Below, piece by piece: positions 25,898 through 37,260 of a stretch of 64,000 nucleotides of DNA; the first letter of the stretch is position 1; each line of letters begins with the position of its first letter. The DNA comes from Panorpa germanica (lineage: Eukaryota > Arthropoda > Insecta > Mecoptera > Panorpidae), in contig OY783211.1 of NCBI GenBank assembly GCA_963678705.1, positions 9,624,603 through 9,688,602 on the forward strand, read 5' to 3'. The position numbers and the translations under genes are program-made. The notes below the pieces were generated by a model. That model saw nothing but the letters and a program-made list of their open reading frames with translations. It was not told the DNA's origin and ran no database searches.

Positions 25898-28800
25898 TTT
25901 TAATCGTTTATTAAAATATTTTTGGAATTAAGAAAGGCTGGTGCGATAAATACTGCTATCGATGGTAAATAATTAAAGAAATTAGAATCACAACAGCCTC
26001 GCGCCATCCCTGAGAATCTGAGATAGATTATAGATAAACGTGCAATAGAACTAACACATTTCAATCGTAATTAATTAAGACATTTATCTATCTTAAAATA
26101 GAGGGAGGTTAAGCCATTTTGCTATGTAAATTATCTTGAAAGGAAATAGACTGCACTCGCACTAGAACAGACCGCGAAATTCTCACAATGGAGCATACTT
26201 CTCGAACTCGTTTATTCTTTACAGGTTTATTGGAGCTGTTTCGTATTATTACACTTTATCATAAGAGTAATTTTTTTCAATACACCATTATACAAAAAAC
26301 TCGTGGGTTCATCGCAGGTTTGAAATAAATGTACATTCCGCACGGCTTCGTCGCTTCCTGTTTGAGAGCAGTAGTAACACCATTCACAAGATTGGAAAGG
26401 TTGCATAATATGTCGGTCCTTTTCGGATTCAGAAGGTGAGAAAGAGACAGACATAGTGATACTACCGAAGTCGAGTGTAGTCTGTTCCAGTGAGTTATAG
26501 TAAGACTGGCACAGAAAGCAGTCAGTGCATTCTATTTAATGAATTAAATGTAGGAGAGAAAGTAAGCAGAGAGAAGGTTATATTAGGCAGCATCCTTTTG
26601 TTTACTCGAATAAATCAACCCTTGCTGATGCTTATGCAAGTGCTAGTAGTATCGCTGCATACGACTTCTCCTTTGCTTTTCTTCTCTCCTCCGTAAAGAC
26701 CCAGATCATTAGTAAATTAAAATTAAAAATCGATTTTGTATGTATTAAATAATTATAATAAATGTATATATTAATTTAAACTTAAAACTAAAATGATTGT
26801 TTCATTTTTATATTTTATTTCTTCGTCCATTTAGATTTAAGGTAGTTGTCGTTGTCGAGTACTTGCCACGCCGATTATTTATAGCACGTTATCATGAGAG
26901 TAAACTTAAATTTTAATGTTTATCAATACACCACTGTTTTTTAAATAGTCCTTAGTTCATACGTTTATAGGTAGGTAGATAAAAGTATTACCTTCTGTTT
27001 ATACGTGTTACAACAAGTTAGGCTACATGCACCTAAAAGGAAAGGATAGAAAGAACGACACTGGAAAAGAGAGAAAAGAATCGAAATAGTGATTCGCCAC
27101 TACTGGAGTGGTGGACAAATGAGATTTTCTTCCTCTTTCTTCTCTTTACCTCTGCCGTCCATCTCCTTTCTTCTGATCTCCTTAATTTCTGTACTGATCC
27201 CTCACACTGTTGCTCTCCGTTTCATCTACTTCCTTCCTTCTTCTCTGCTCTTCCACAATTCACCTCTTGCCTTTGTTGTCTCCTCTCAACAGATTCTCTT
27301 TCTTTCTTGGACATTCTGTATAACCTTTCCTCTCTTTTTCCCCATTCTTGCTGCCTTTCTCTTTATATTCCATTCTGAATCTTGCAATTCTTCTTACGTC
27401 TACGTATTCTTAAGATTAAGTATTCTAGACAATTTTACGGAATTTGTTTCTGGGTAAATTAATTATATTATGTACTACAAATAATTTGAAAGTCATTTAA
27501 ATTTGTGATCATCACAAAAATGAATGAATGCAGTCTGGTTCTTTGACACTTCCATATTTCACTATCGAATTGCTTTACGTTTCTTATAAATATTCTGCAA
27601 TCGAACAAACCATTCATCAATCCAAATAGCGCGGGCACGGTAATGGTAAGTATCGTACATTCGTACAAGTTATATGTCACTTTCTAAATAAATTGTTTTT
27701 CTATGGTAATATATCTGTATAATTCATTGTTAGAACCCCCAACATACGACCATCCAACATCAAGCCATTTCATTGCAGATGGGAACCCACAACCCGCGTA
27801 CAGGTTACAAGTCGATACCCACTCCCCCCAGCGCCCCGCTCCAAAGCTATCTCGGTAGGTGATAGAACTAGTCGAGCGTATGCAGTATAGACACCAAAAC
27901 CACCATGGCACCATGTATATTTACATTATGGATATTACCAGTGCCGCTTATCCGTATATGGGGCCCGGGTACGAAAATACCGAGAGGGGAGCGGTCCATC
28001 TCAATATAGCTCCCCAAAAACAAATTCAATTAATAAAATTTTACTTATATCTAAATAAGTAATTTCAGAGAGGCAGAAAAAAAATTATGATGAGTGATAA
28101 TTGTAATTTTTATATTTAACATAGGAATTGATGTCACAAAACTATTTTAATTCCTTGTAGATCCGGATCTAAGAAGGACCAAACCGGGATATTTGCCCCG
28201 AGCGGCTATTCAACGAAACGCCAAATTAATATATTTGAAAATAAACTTTTTTCACTGGCTGCATTGCTCAGTTAGTATATTTGATTATTGACTTTTTGAA
28301 ATCTTTAAACTCAAATGCTAGAGGAAAGGGGCGCCAGTGTCAAGTTCTTGCCCGTTTCGAAAAAATCGTAAATACAGTACTGGTGCCCTGATGGACACCA
28401 ATTGCTCACAGTCTATGTGTGGTGTCGTAATTGTAGGAAAAAGTATATCCCAATATGAAGTACCATACATTACGTATACTAAATAACGAATTAGTATTTT
28501 TTTTTGGAGACTGTATTCAATACGAATAGGACGAAGTGAACACTGAACCAGCAGGCTGAGGACGAATTACAAACCCCGGTTGTAACTTCTGTGGTTTTTT
28601 TATTATTATCTGGGTGAATAGTTTGTTTTTATGAATATCTCAATATCTTTTCTTTTTTTTTTTTGGTACTTCATCGAAAAAAGGTAAAGGCAGAAAGCAG
28701 TGTAAAGTTTTTTCTGAGTTTATTGAAAAATTGTGACTGGTTCGAACACATTTCCCTACGCGACGCAGAACCCGACGCGTGAGCATACTTACTTTAAATT

Positions 28801-29282
28801 CGGGGCGCCGCCTGTACAGCCGACCCTGTTTATTACTTGTATCATGTTTGAATTATGACGTACAAAATTGTAATAAATAATATGAAAGATAACTGTGACA
28901 AATCAATGATATTTGTAATATTGTAAATCAATTTTCAATTAGGTGGATCGTAAATTATAGAAATGAACTAGTAAATGAATTATGGAAATTTCTGTTTGCA
29001 TTATTTATGCTTTGCTATCTGTTTAATTCGGTTTCTGAAACACCCACCTCGTAATGCAGAACACAAATAAATCATTGTGTCTGAAAACAAATCATACTAA
29101 CGCCGTGTTGTCAGTATCGACACATAAATAAGTCGATCCTTTAAGCCAGTTCTATCAAGTCCCATGGGATTTCTGTCATTTGACTGCTAACTTCATTTGA
29201 CTGCATTTATCAGTTGTTGAAGAGTTTGACAGTAGTCAGTCATTGTATAATGTACTTGTGCACCATGACCTAATTTCTATAA
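25898..29282. other. Intergenic region between klg and the methyltransferases
   Basis: No gene is supported. 27120-27450 is strongly pyrimidine-rich and gives a 122-codon low-complexity frame that I do not believe. 27740-27860 is GC-rich and gives a frame on the minus strand without a known motif. A repeat at 28159-28383 is listed separately. Confidence 0.45.
28159..28383 (+). repeat. Dispersed repeat, ttgcccc...gtcaagttcttg pair, copy 1
   Basis: It begins near gatctaagaaggaccaaacc and ends gtcaagttcttgcccgtttcgaaaaaatcg. A second copy with the same two blocks lies at 55251-55517. No frame survives and the element class is unknown. Confidence 0.6.
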
Positions 29283-29402
29283 AACTATACTATATATTGA
29301 TAAAGTTGGCTGACATAACCTCAAATGTTCAACGATTTTTTTAATATATTAGGAGATATTAACAATTAAAATAGTAATTTTTCCCGTTAATTTTTAAAGG
29401 GG
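29283..29402 (-). mobile_element. GGGCTTGTGTCC-family MITE fragment
   Basis: It carries the tatattgataaagttgg, cctcaaatgttca and gatattaacaattaaaata series. These match, in reverse, the right arm of 50615-51254. The termini are absent. Confidence 0.55.
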
Positions 29403-29970
29403 CGACACAGCACTACTCCGTCCGTCCGGATCGAACCATCAAACTCTGAGCTATATGTGTATCTATATATTTGTATTCCTATTCCACATTACATTCGCAG
29501 TATTACCCATTTTTATTTTTAAGCAGTTATAGGGTGAATTGAAATCGACTAAAGATTGATATTGAATAAAATAAATATTTAATGCTTGAATTAACTGTTG
29601 TACTTTGTTATTATTATATTACAATTTTATAATTATGTTAATGAGCAAACAGGGAGACTTAGTTTCAAGAACCTGTAAAAAAGTGTCACAAAACGTTGTA
29701 TATTAGGTAAAATTGTTTATTGCAACAGGTATTAAACACACGTAACTGTGTCTAGCGGGTAAACATATCAAATACATTTTCTATTTGCGTTTTTATTCAA
29801 AGTGATTTATCTTTTAAAGCACGGATTAAAGAGAGTTTACTGTAAAAATGAATAAGAAGTGATCTGTGTTTTTAATATAAAAATGAAATTTGGTTCTATA
29901 CAAATGTAGACCAGTAAACAACAATCCCAGTGCCAAATTCTTTAAACGATTTTGTGATTTCAAAACAAAA

Positions 29971-30022
29971 CATTTATTGTTTAAACAATAACTTTGATTT
30001 CTTGCCAAACCAGCACACAAAT
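29971..30022 (+). promoter_or_regulatory. Conserved block upstream of methyltransferase gene 1
   Basis: The series atttattgtttaaacaa, then a gcca-accagc-acaaat motif, recurs at 34251-34303. That is about 220 and 285 bases before the two start codons. The gtttaaac palindrome resembles forkhead-type sites. It could be shared promoter sequence retained from the tandem duplication, or part of an upstream exon. Confidence 0.45.
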
Positions 30023-30195
30023 AACTGGATATTTTAAATAATAAATAAAGATAATTATCAAAAGTTTAAAATTAGTAAATAACCAGTTCGGTTCTTGTTA
30101 GGTAAAATAGCAAATAGTTTTAATTTAAAACAAAATTGAAAGTGAAATTTTTTCCAAGTGAACTAATTTCGTTTATAAATTAATATTTTACGAAA

Positions 30196-32624
30196 ATGGC
30201 GGAAAAGTCTACAGTATATTTTCCTCGCAGTGACAAACTTGAGCACTTGGACACGTATATCAGTTTTAAAGATATACTTACCAAGATACAATGGAAACAA
30301 GATAGTGGCAATAAAATTTTAGACGTAGAATGTGGCAAGGGGGAAGTATCTACACTATTTTTGTGGAAAATGTTGCCATCGAATTATGATGAGATTTTGG
30401 CAGTGGATCGTTCGGAAGAACTTATTGCTGCCGCTAAAGAAGCCCAAGAAAAAGATCCTGAATTAAAGGAAAGTAAAGTGGTGTATCAAGTCATGGACAT
30501 TGAACAAAATCTCTCAAAGGAATTAGAAGGAAAATTCGATCTTGTGACTTCCTTTTACTCCCATTACTGGGTAGTAGATATACTGTAAGATTTATCTTAA
30601 ATATCTAAATATTTTCTTGGCTAATCCTAGCTGATCTGATCTAAATCTAGTAAGCTCGATACGTATTTGTTACATATCTGTCCTGAATACCCACTTAGCA
30701 TGTAGACATTTATCACATCAATTAATACGTTCGTAGAAGAAATTAATATGATTTTAGATAATGTAAAACATTCAAACGATATGTGATACCATTCCAACTA
30801 TTACTTTACTACTTAAAGTGGTTTTAGTTGCGCTACTTTTGTAATTTTGAAAACAATGGAAAAATCTGAGTTTCATGTGTTGATAAATCTTCTCTTGACA
30901 ATGCTTTATTAACACTCGAAATTTAGATTTTTCCATTGTTTTGAAAATTACAAAAGTGCGTCACTAAAACTACTGTAACTAATGGTCGGAGTGTCATGAA
31001 ATTTAGCACATATGAAGGTTGGTTCTTTCTAAAAACCATATGGGTTTGTCAATAGTGGCGCCATCTATATATCATCCTACGAACTTATTAACTGATATGT
31101 TTTTTTTTAAATATGGTTTCTCGGGCTTCCTAGGCACGTAGCCTTTTATCGCCCCTAATATTGTTCTGCTTCTTCTTATACGTTATATCCAGACAATAAG
31201 AATGATCTATTCATGGCTGCAGTTATAAATTTCGGTTTCTTAATCAAAAAGGCGGTGTTAACAGGAAGCGTCTGCGAAGTCTGGAGCACCGCCCTTTGAA
31301 GTTCATTTCTTGCCATTGCTGTATTTTTACATTGCCACAGAATGAACTGATATGTTATTTGCATAGAGATATAAGGATAGAGTGCGCAAGAGGCTGAATA
31401 CTCTAATATAGGCAAAGAGAGAGATAACCTCGAACTCTCGGTAGGGTATCTCTCTCTTTGCAAATATCGCTTCCTCTTACACGCGGCCGTAACTTCACGT
31501 ACTCTAGTCTTGTATCTCTATGATTATTTGCCAAAATGATTTAAAGTTGGTTAACCAATTTTATTGCACCTAAGTGATTTTTATATAATTTAGAACCTAC
31601 CTTAATATATAAATGTTCCTTGTTTTCTAGGAAGGCAATGACAAACTTGGGAAAATGTGTCAAGCCCGGAGGAAATTTTATTTTGAGTTTCGTAAATTAT
31701 GACTATTATGATACAGTATTGAAAGAAATGGCTAAATCTATAAAATGGGAGCATCATACGAAAGAAGAGTCACAGCTTGTGTCACCTTTTCAAAATTTAC
31801 CATGTACAAAATTAGATATGGCTACTTATCTTAAAAAAACTGGGTTTAAAACTGCAAATTACAATTCTTGGCCACATGAAAGGCCAGTAAATCGCGAAGA
31901 ATTTATTGGTAATACTCTTATACATTATTTGTCTTGTCTACATTGTATGTATAAAGTTTTTATTCGGTTATTTTTGTCTATTAGTTGTAACCCTACAAAC
32001 AATTTGTCGTATCTTAGCAATCTCGTATCAGAGAGCGGTTAGACAGTAGTCAAACAGCGTTCCGGAGAACATATGTTGTAGTACTGGGTAGTACCACGAC
32101 AAACCTCGGCAAACCTCGTTTGGAAAGTATTAGGAAGGCAATCAGAGGGGGTACGGAACGTTCATGCAGACATGCTGTCCAAAGCTTAATGTCTCACTAA
32201 TGTCTAATACGATTCCAATGACCATTCAGAGTGATACGATTCGCATCTAATTGGATTCCGATCAAAATTGTTTGTAGGGAAAATGCTATTATTTAAGGTC
32301 TGAAATAAATAGCCTGTATAGCAGAGGCATTTAAACCGAACAAAGAGTTAAACACGAGAGTATAACACAGTTTTATAGAAATTAAGACATGGTTCACAAG
32401 CCCATTTTTATTTTTATTTAGAGTTCTTAAAGCCGTGGGATGCATTCAAATCAGAACCTACTCAAGTTGAGAAAGATGAATTCCTGGAAGATTTAATAAA
32501 CGAAATCACGAAGCTTGGTTTCATTAGAAGTACAATTGTAGAAGGCAGACAGTACGTTATGAAATACAGCCTGATTACTGTCCACGCTGTGAAAGCCGAT
32601 GAAGAGGCCACTGTTGAAACATAG
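30196..32624 (+). CDS. JHAMT-like SAM methyltransferase, copy 1 (altered motif I)
   Basis: Exons 30196-30584, 31631-31908 and 32422-32624 sum to 870 bases and encode 289 residues. The product resembles insect juvenile hormone acid O-methyltransferase, which moves a methyl group from S-adenosylmethionine to the carboxylate of farnesoic or JH acid. Class I methyltransferase landmarks are ILDVECGKGE (residues 41-50), FDLVTSFYS-HWV-like motif IV and the post-motif GKCVKPGGNF. The length is normal for the family. Motif I is odd: the first glycine of the GxGxG loop is glutamate (E45), whereas copy 2 has ILDIGCGYG. It may therefore bind SAM poorly or have a changed role. Its ATG follows an AT-rich leader; intron phases (2, then 1) are identical to those of copy 2, 1.9 kb downstream. 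True JH acid specificity cannot be decided, because many insect genomes carry JHAMT-like paralogues. Confidence 0.85.
30821..30970. repeat. Imperfect inverted repeat in intron 1 of copy 1
   Basis: 30821-30867 and 30925-30970 are inverted copies (acttttgtaattttgaaaac against its complement) separated by about 57 bases. It is followed by a retroelement-tail-like stretch to about 31090 (aatggtcggagtgtcatgaa). The whole is probably a decayed mobile element. Confidence 0.7.
32290..32406 (+). mobile_element. MITE 3' end in intron 2 of methyltransferase copy 1
   Basis: The end ttttatagaaattaagacat plus ggttcacaagccc matches the right terminus of the element at 50615-51254. It stops 15 bases before exon 3, so the element lies right against the splice acceptor. 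The left end is not recognisable. Confidence 0.6.
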
Positions 32625-33254
32625 AAGAAAACTTTATAAAAATACTATGATTATATTTTCAGTTTAATTTTGATTTTGTTTTATTTAGCGTTGTATTTAT
32701 TATTTAATTTATATTTAATTGCATGGAGTCTTCGTAAAAATATAAACTAAAGCATTATAAGAGTAAGATTTGTTTATTTATAATTTGATCTCCATGTGTT
32801 GAAGTATACAGCTCATTTATTTAAGGGGTTATCCCATCTTGGCGTTCGGTAAAAGTACCTTCAAAAATATCAGCCCACGGCGAACGATTTATGGGAGCGA
32901 TAAACTTATATATTTGAAAAACTATTTGTATTCCGAAAGGCACTGTGTGCATATAAAAATTATTTATTTTTATTTTAAAAATTTCTTTTTGCGGGAAATT
33001 ACCGTTTTTAATTCTCACGGAGATTATCAGGAGCAAGTACCCTATTTTGTTACTTTTCTGAGTTTATTTCTTTTACAATAAAAATTCAAAAAATTCACAG
33101 TATGTAAGGGGTCGCATGAGGAGTCGAAAGCTGCTATTATCTTTTAATAATAAAGCTAAATTTTCTATGATAAAAAGTTTTTTAATTTAACAAAAACCTA
33201 GTAATTGGATGGCGATTCTAAATCCTTACCTAGAATTATTAGATATATATGTAA
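32625..33254. other. Intergenic, no gene recognised
   Basis: This is the 3' flank of methyltransferase copy 1. Complementary short frames at 32821-33081 have no family match and AT-rich low-complexity composition. Confidence 0.4.
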
Positions 33255-33589
33255 TATCTTAATATATATAAATTACGTGTCACATGTTTGTCCGAGTTTG
33301 TCCGCGATGGACTCCTAAACTACTTAACCGATTTTAATGAAATTTGTACACCGTGTGCAGTTTGATCCTACTTGAAAAATAGGATAGCTTACATCTCAAT
33401 TTATAATTGCAATATTATCTTATTGCAAATTAATTATCTGTATATGACATATGACATCTGGCGACGATGATGGCGACATCTGTTGACTAGATTGAGTAAA
33501 TATAGATTGAGTAAATATTCAATAGATGGCGCTATGTAATGTAATATGACAAAAACGTTAAGCACAGCAACGCGTGGCCGGGACAGCTA

Positions 33590-33590
<1 letters not shown>
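33255..33590 (-). mobile_element. Non-LTR retroelement 3' tail (RTE-like), copy B
   Basis: This is the reverse complement of the 10391-10735 repeat, ending ggccgggacagctag. A (TA)n run of about 30 bases adjoins it (33590-33620). It lies between the two methyltransferase genes. Confidence 0.65.

Positions 33591-33621
<31 letters not shown>
33590..33621. repeat. (TA)n microsatellite
   Basis: About fifteen uninterrupted TA units directly next to the retroelement tail. Confidence 0.95.
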
Positions 33622-33622
<1 letters not shown>

Positions 33623-34250
33623 TATTAAAAAATTCTAAAATGACGAAGATATAAGCTGTTTAAGCATGGAATTTTTTCTTTTGTGAAAATGACGATTGTT
33701 TGAAAGTAGTAGTAAAATATAAAGTTTAAAATTAAACAAAAAATAAACGAGAGATCCAATCATAAAAATTGATACATTTTTGTCCAATTCATTTGATTCA
33801 ATCGACAATCTATAGATAATTTTATAAAGAATATATGGTGTAATTTTTACTAAAATCAAAAGAGACGTTCATCAGATACCGATCCTTTTAAAAAAGTAGT
33901 TTCAAGATAAACGCAAAAGAAAAAAGCGCTAAATTCAAATTGATATAACTCAAGTAATATTCGTAATATTGGCATGGGTAAATATTTAAAATATTCTTAC
34001 AAGTTTCATTAATAAATCTAAGCTATAAATGATTATGATTTTGTGGAAATTAACATTAAATTCTGAAAATTCAAAATCTGTAAATATCTATTTATGATTC
34101 AATTTGTATCCAGTGAGTCTTTTACTTTCTTTTTGCGGGAACGTTTATTTTAGTTTACAGATGAAGGAAGAATGATTCTGTATACACGTAAATATTAAAT
34201 TTACTTGCATTGTTAAATAAATAAATAATTTCTATGATTTCTAAGCAATG
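33622..34250. other. Intergenic, no feature recognised
   Basis: AT-rich spacer upstream of methyltransferase copy 2. No frame or repeat end is supported. Confidence 0.4.
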
Positions 34251-34303
34251 TATTTATTGTTTAAACAAAAAATTTAAGATCTTCGCAATCCAGCGTACAA
34301 ATT
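34251..34303 (+). promoter_or_regulatory. Conserved block upstream of methyltransferase gene 2
   Basis: This is the second copy of the atttattgtttaaacaa plus gcaatccagc-acaaat block described at 29971-30022, about 285 bases before the ATG. The surrounding DNA has diverged, so retention of the block may mean function. Confidence 0.45.
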
Positions 34304-34538
34304 AGAATGAAATCAAATGGACTACAAGTTTTAAACAATAAAAAGACAATGATTAACAAATGTTTACAAATTGTAAATAATGAACCGATCTTGTGGTATC
34401 GGACGTAGACTGTATTAGTACCAAATAAATGAAATTAAACCAAAGTTATAATTTGTGTTAATAATACATTGAAAATTACAAAAAAAATATAAATTCACAT
34501 TTAGATCATCTTAAAAACGTAATAAGTATTTTTTTAAA

Positions 34539-36555
34539 ATGAGTTCAAACGAAAAAAACGCTAAATTTTATTTTAGAATTAGTGCCGATCAGCGTAGTGT
34601 TACTAAAACTGTTTTAGATGAAATCTTGCCAAATATCGTATGGAGACAAAGTGAGGGCCACAAAATATTGGATATAGGTTGTGGTTACGGAAATGTAACA
34701 AAAGAAGTTTTAATGCCTATGTTACCAAAGAATTTTGAGAAGATTTTGGGTGTGGATGTGGAGATACAATATGTTGAATTCGCGCAAAATGAATACGCAA
34801 ATAGCGATGAAAGGATTGCGTTTGCGTTCATGAATATTGAACATGATTTAAACACGGAATACGAAGAACAGTTTGATCTTGTGACGTCATTTTACTGCGT
34901 TCACCTTTTGGACGATTACTCGTAAGAATTTCATTCAATGGGATATTGTTTTTCAAATCTATAATTATTTTTAATTTTTAATTATTTTATTTATAATCGA
35001 AATGTCTGCATCTCACCCCTTATACAATGCCAATTATTCGGGATTCTTTTTAATAGTGTATATTCTTAGACACTGAATTTTTTTCTTAATTTTTTTTCTG
35101 TGTCCTCCTTTTGGCACCCATGACTTCCCATCTTAATTTCTTGCATTTATTTCCTTATCATTTTCTTTAACGTTGAAACAAAATGACAAAGGCTTGTGTC
35201 CTCATTTTTTAGTGGTCGATTTTTCAATTGCTGATTGAAAGTGATGTTAATAAATGTGTATTGGCGTGTCTATTTTATTAAATATCTAAATGTTGACGGA
35301 GATATAGCAATTAAAAATTTGAATTGTAGTTTTAGCGCTAGAAATGGTCGGCCATATTTGTATGACGTGAAATGTATTTTAACGTCAGTTATTTGTAGAG
35401 TAGGTCAGTGCTGTGGTAATGTTTTGTAGCTGTTGGTAGTCGAAATAATCAAGTCAAATCAAAGAATAATAAGTTTTTATTTTATTTAACCCTGTTGCGG
35501 CACACATAATATTGAAATTTTATTGTTTCTTGAAATAGATGTAAATAATATTTGATATTTTGATATATAAATACATATAGCAGAGATTTATGAGCTGTAA
35601 GTTTGGTAACCTGTAAACTTGTCAGAGTTCTGTCAAGAATATATCTCTTTTACGCTCTGTTGTATAAAAGAGATAGTAACTACCGGTTGTGGTGTCACAT
35701 GAATTTGGAATGTGTACAACGATGAATCCCTTTAATAATTAAAAAGATAAAATGACTTTTTTAATTGGTAATATCTCCCAACATATAAGGAGTTATTAAA
35801 AATTATATGAACGTTTGAGGTTCTAGTAACCTACTTTATCAATATATAGGACACTTTATTTTTTTATTTATTATGTTATTTTTTATAGAAAAGCACTTCA
35901 AAATATGGGGAAATGTGTTAAGCCAGGAGGAAATCTTATTATAACTTTTATATGTCGTCCTCAGTTTGACAATTCTCTTTTTGAAACTGCACAGATGCCG
36001 AAGTCAGAGCCTAAAATACAAGACTTGGCAGAGTTTATCTCTTCCGCGAGTTTTATAGAAGCACAAGAAAATGATCATTTATCTATTATAGAATCTGCTG
36101 GATTTCGCATAGTTTCACATAAACAACTAGCAATACATGAGGTTACAACACGGACCAAAAACAATTTAAGGGGTATGATATATCCGCATTCACTACTGTT
36201 TACACATTTCTCCAAAAAAGTAAAAAAAAGTTTTAAAGTATGATCTACAAAAATAACTGAAAATATAACTGTCATTATTTGAAATGCCTGGCTGATGTAA
36301 CTTATACGTTATACAGTGAAACTTTTAATTTATTTGTATATTAATTGTATGAATTGCTTCTATTTTCGTTAAGGTGAGGTTAAAAAACAAGCAGAGCCAT
36401 CTGCCTCAAGAATGTCAGAAGGATTGCAAGGTGAATTGTCCCCCCAAACAGATGAAGAACGTGTGAACCGGAGTTTAACTGATACTTCGCCAAAAAAGAA
36501 CAATTATAAGAGTTCCGTAATGGTCATCCACGCTGAAAAAATAATTACTGCCTAA
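34539..36555 (+). CDS. JHAMT-like SAM methyltransferase, copy 2
   Basis: Exons 34539-34921, 35889-36172 and 36374-36555 sum to 849 bases and encode 282 residues. Motif I is intact (KILDIGCGYG, residues 42-51), followed by VDVE-type motif II, FDLVTSFYCVHLL and GKCVKPGGNL. Exon borders fall at the same codons and phases as in copy 1 (2, then 1), which shows tandem duplication; protein identity is only moderate, so the duplication is old. The C-terminal exon is strange. The region normally forming the last part of the fold is replaced by a polar, low-complexity stretch (SASRMSEGLQGELSPQ), but the final strand (VMVIHAEK) is kept. A GGGCTTGTGTCC-family element fills most of intron 1. An alternative last exon at 36912 is described separately. 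Activity on JH acid or another carboxylate is plausible but unproven. Confidence 0.85.
35191..35855 (+). mobile_element. GGGCTTGTGTCC MITE, 3'-truncated copy in intron 1
   Basis: It starts ggcttgtgtcctcatttttt and is highly similar along its length to 50615-51254, including gttgacggagatatagc and agcgctagaaatggtcggcc. It ends at tatataggacac without the final inverted repeat. The 64-codon frame at 35235 is repeat readthrough. Confidence 0.85.
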
Positions 36556-36911
36556 AATGTTTTAATCACTGTTTTAATAGAATTTTTAGTTTAAATAATG
36601 GATTATTTTTCAAACTGTAATTAAAATAATTTATACACAATAAAATTTTGTTTAAAAAGACAAAAGATTTGCTATTATGATTCTGAAAATACATTTATAT
36701 TTAATGTACTGCTGCCATCTCCATTCAACTTTTCTAACTAGGTCTACTCTAGCCGGTCTAGGTTTGTTTCCGTGCAAATAATAAATATACATCCATTCGC
36801 TTAAATTCTTATTTTAAAAAACATTTCTTACTTTTAAGTATTCACAAATGTTTAAAAGCTATCAATTTCTATAATAGGAAGACCATTATCACATTACCAA
36901 ATATTTTGCAG

Positions 36912-37048
36912 ATATTGAGAAGCACCCATGTCACACGAATGAAATACAGGAACCGCAGGAACCTACAGTCCAGTACAGTCAGCTGTGGTTTGTGATCATT
37001 TGCTGCTTGCTGCTAGCCATCTTTGCTGCTAGCAACGAGCTAGTATAA
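36912..37048 (+). CDS. Putative alternative last exon encoding a membrane tail
   Basis: After an acceptor (tttgcag) the sequence is open for 45 codons to a taa at 37046. In the frame set by the phase-1 donor at 36172 it reads D-I-E-K-H-P-C-H..., then a hydrophobic segment (LWFVIICCLLLAIFA) and SNELV. It could therefore replace 36374-36555 as the third exon of methyltransferase copy 2 and give a tail-anchored isoform. The composition, the clean acceptor and the ideal single transmembrane helix argue for real coding sequence. Alternatively it is a relic of a third gene copy or the end of an unrelated gene. No polyadenylation evidence can be given. Confidence 0.5.
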
Positions 37049-37260
37049 ATGTTGACAATACATGGCAATTAAATAATATTATTATTAAATAGATAATATT
37101 AAACCCTAATATATTAAAATACCATACACTTATAGTAAATAAATAATTTGTGATCCTAATGATAGTTATAATTCATAAATAAATTATTACTAGTTGAATT
37201 ATTTTTGTATTATTCTTATACTCACATATTTTTAGAACCAATAAAACATTAAAGAATAAA

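Noticed and set aside
27089..27457. 122-codon hydrophobic frame resembling a multi-pass membrane protein
   Set aside because: The frame comes from a long pyrimidine-rich tract, which always encodes Ser/Leu/Phe/Pro. No family motif is present, and such tracts recur at 17440, 53430, 54560 and 58560, where one is a reversed LINE.
31176..31463. 95-codon minus-strand frame in intron 1 of methyltransferase copy 1
   Set aside because: No family match; it sits next to a retroelement-tail fragment and an inverted repeat, so it is probably element-derived.
32821..33081. Overlapping frames on both strands after methyltransferase copy 1
   Set aside because: The sequence is AT-rich with no motif, and the frames mirror each other. 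It looks like repeat debris (ggggttatcccatcttgg start), but no second copy was found to prove it.
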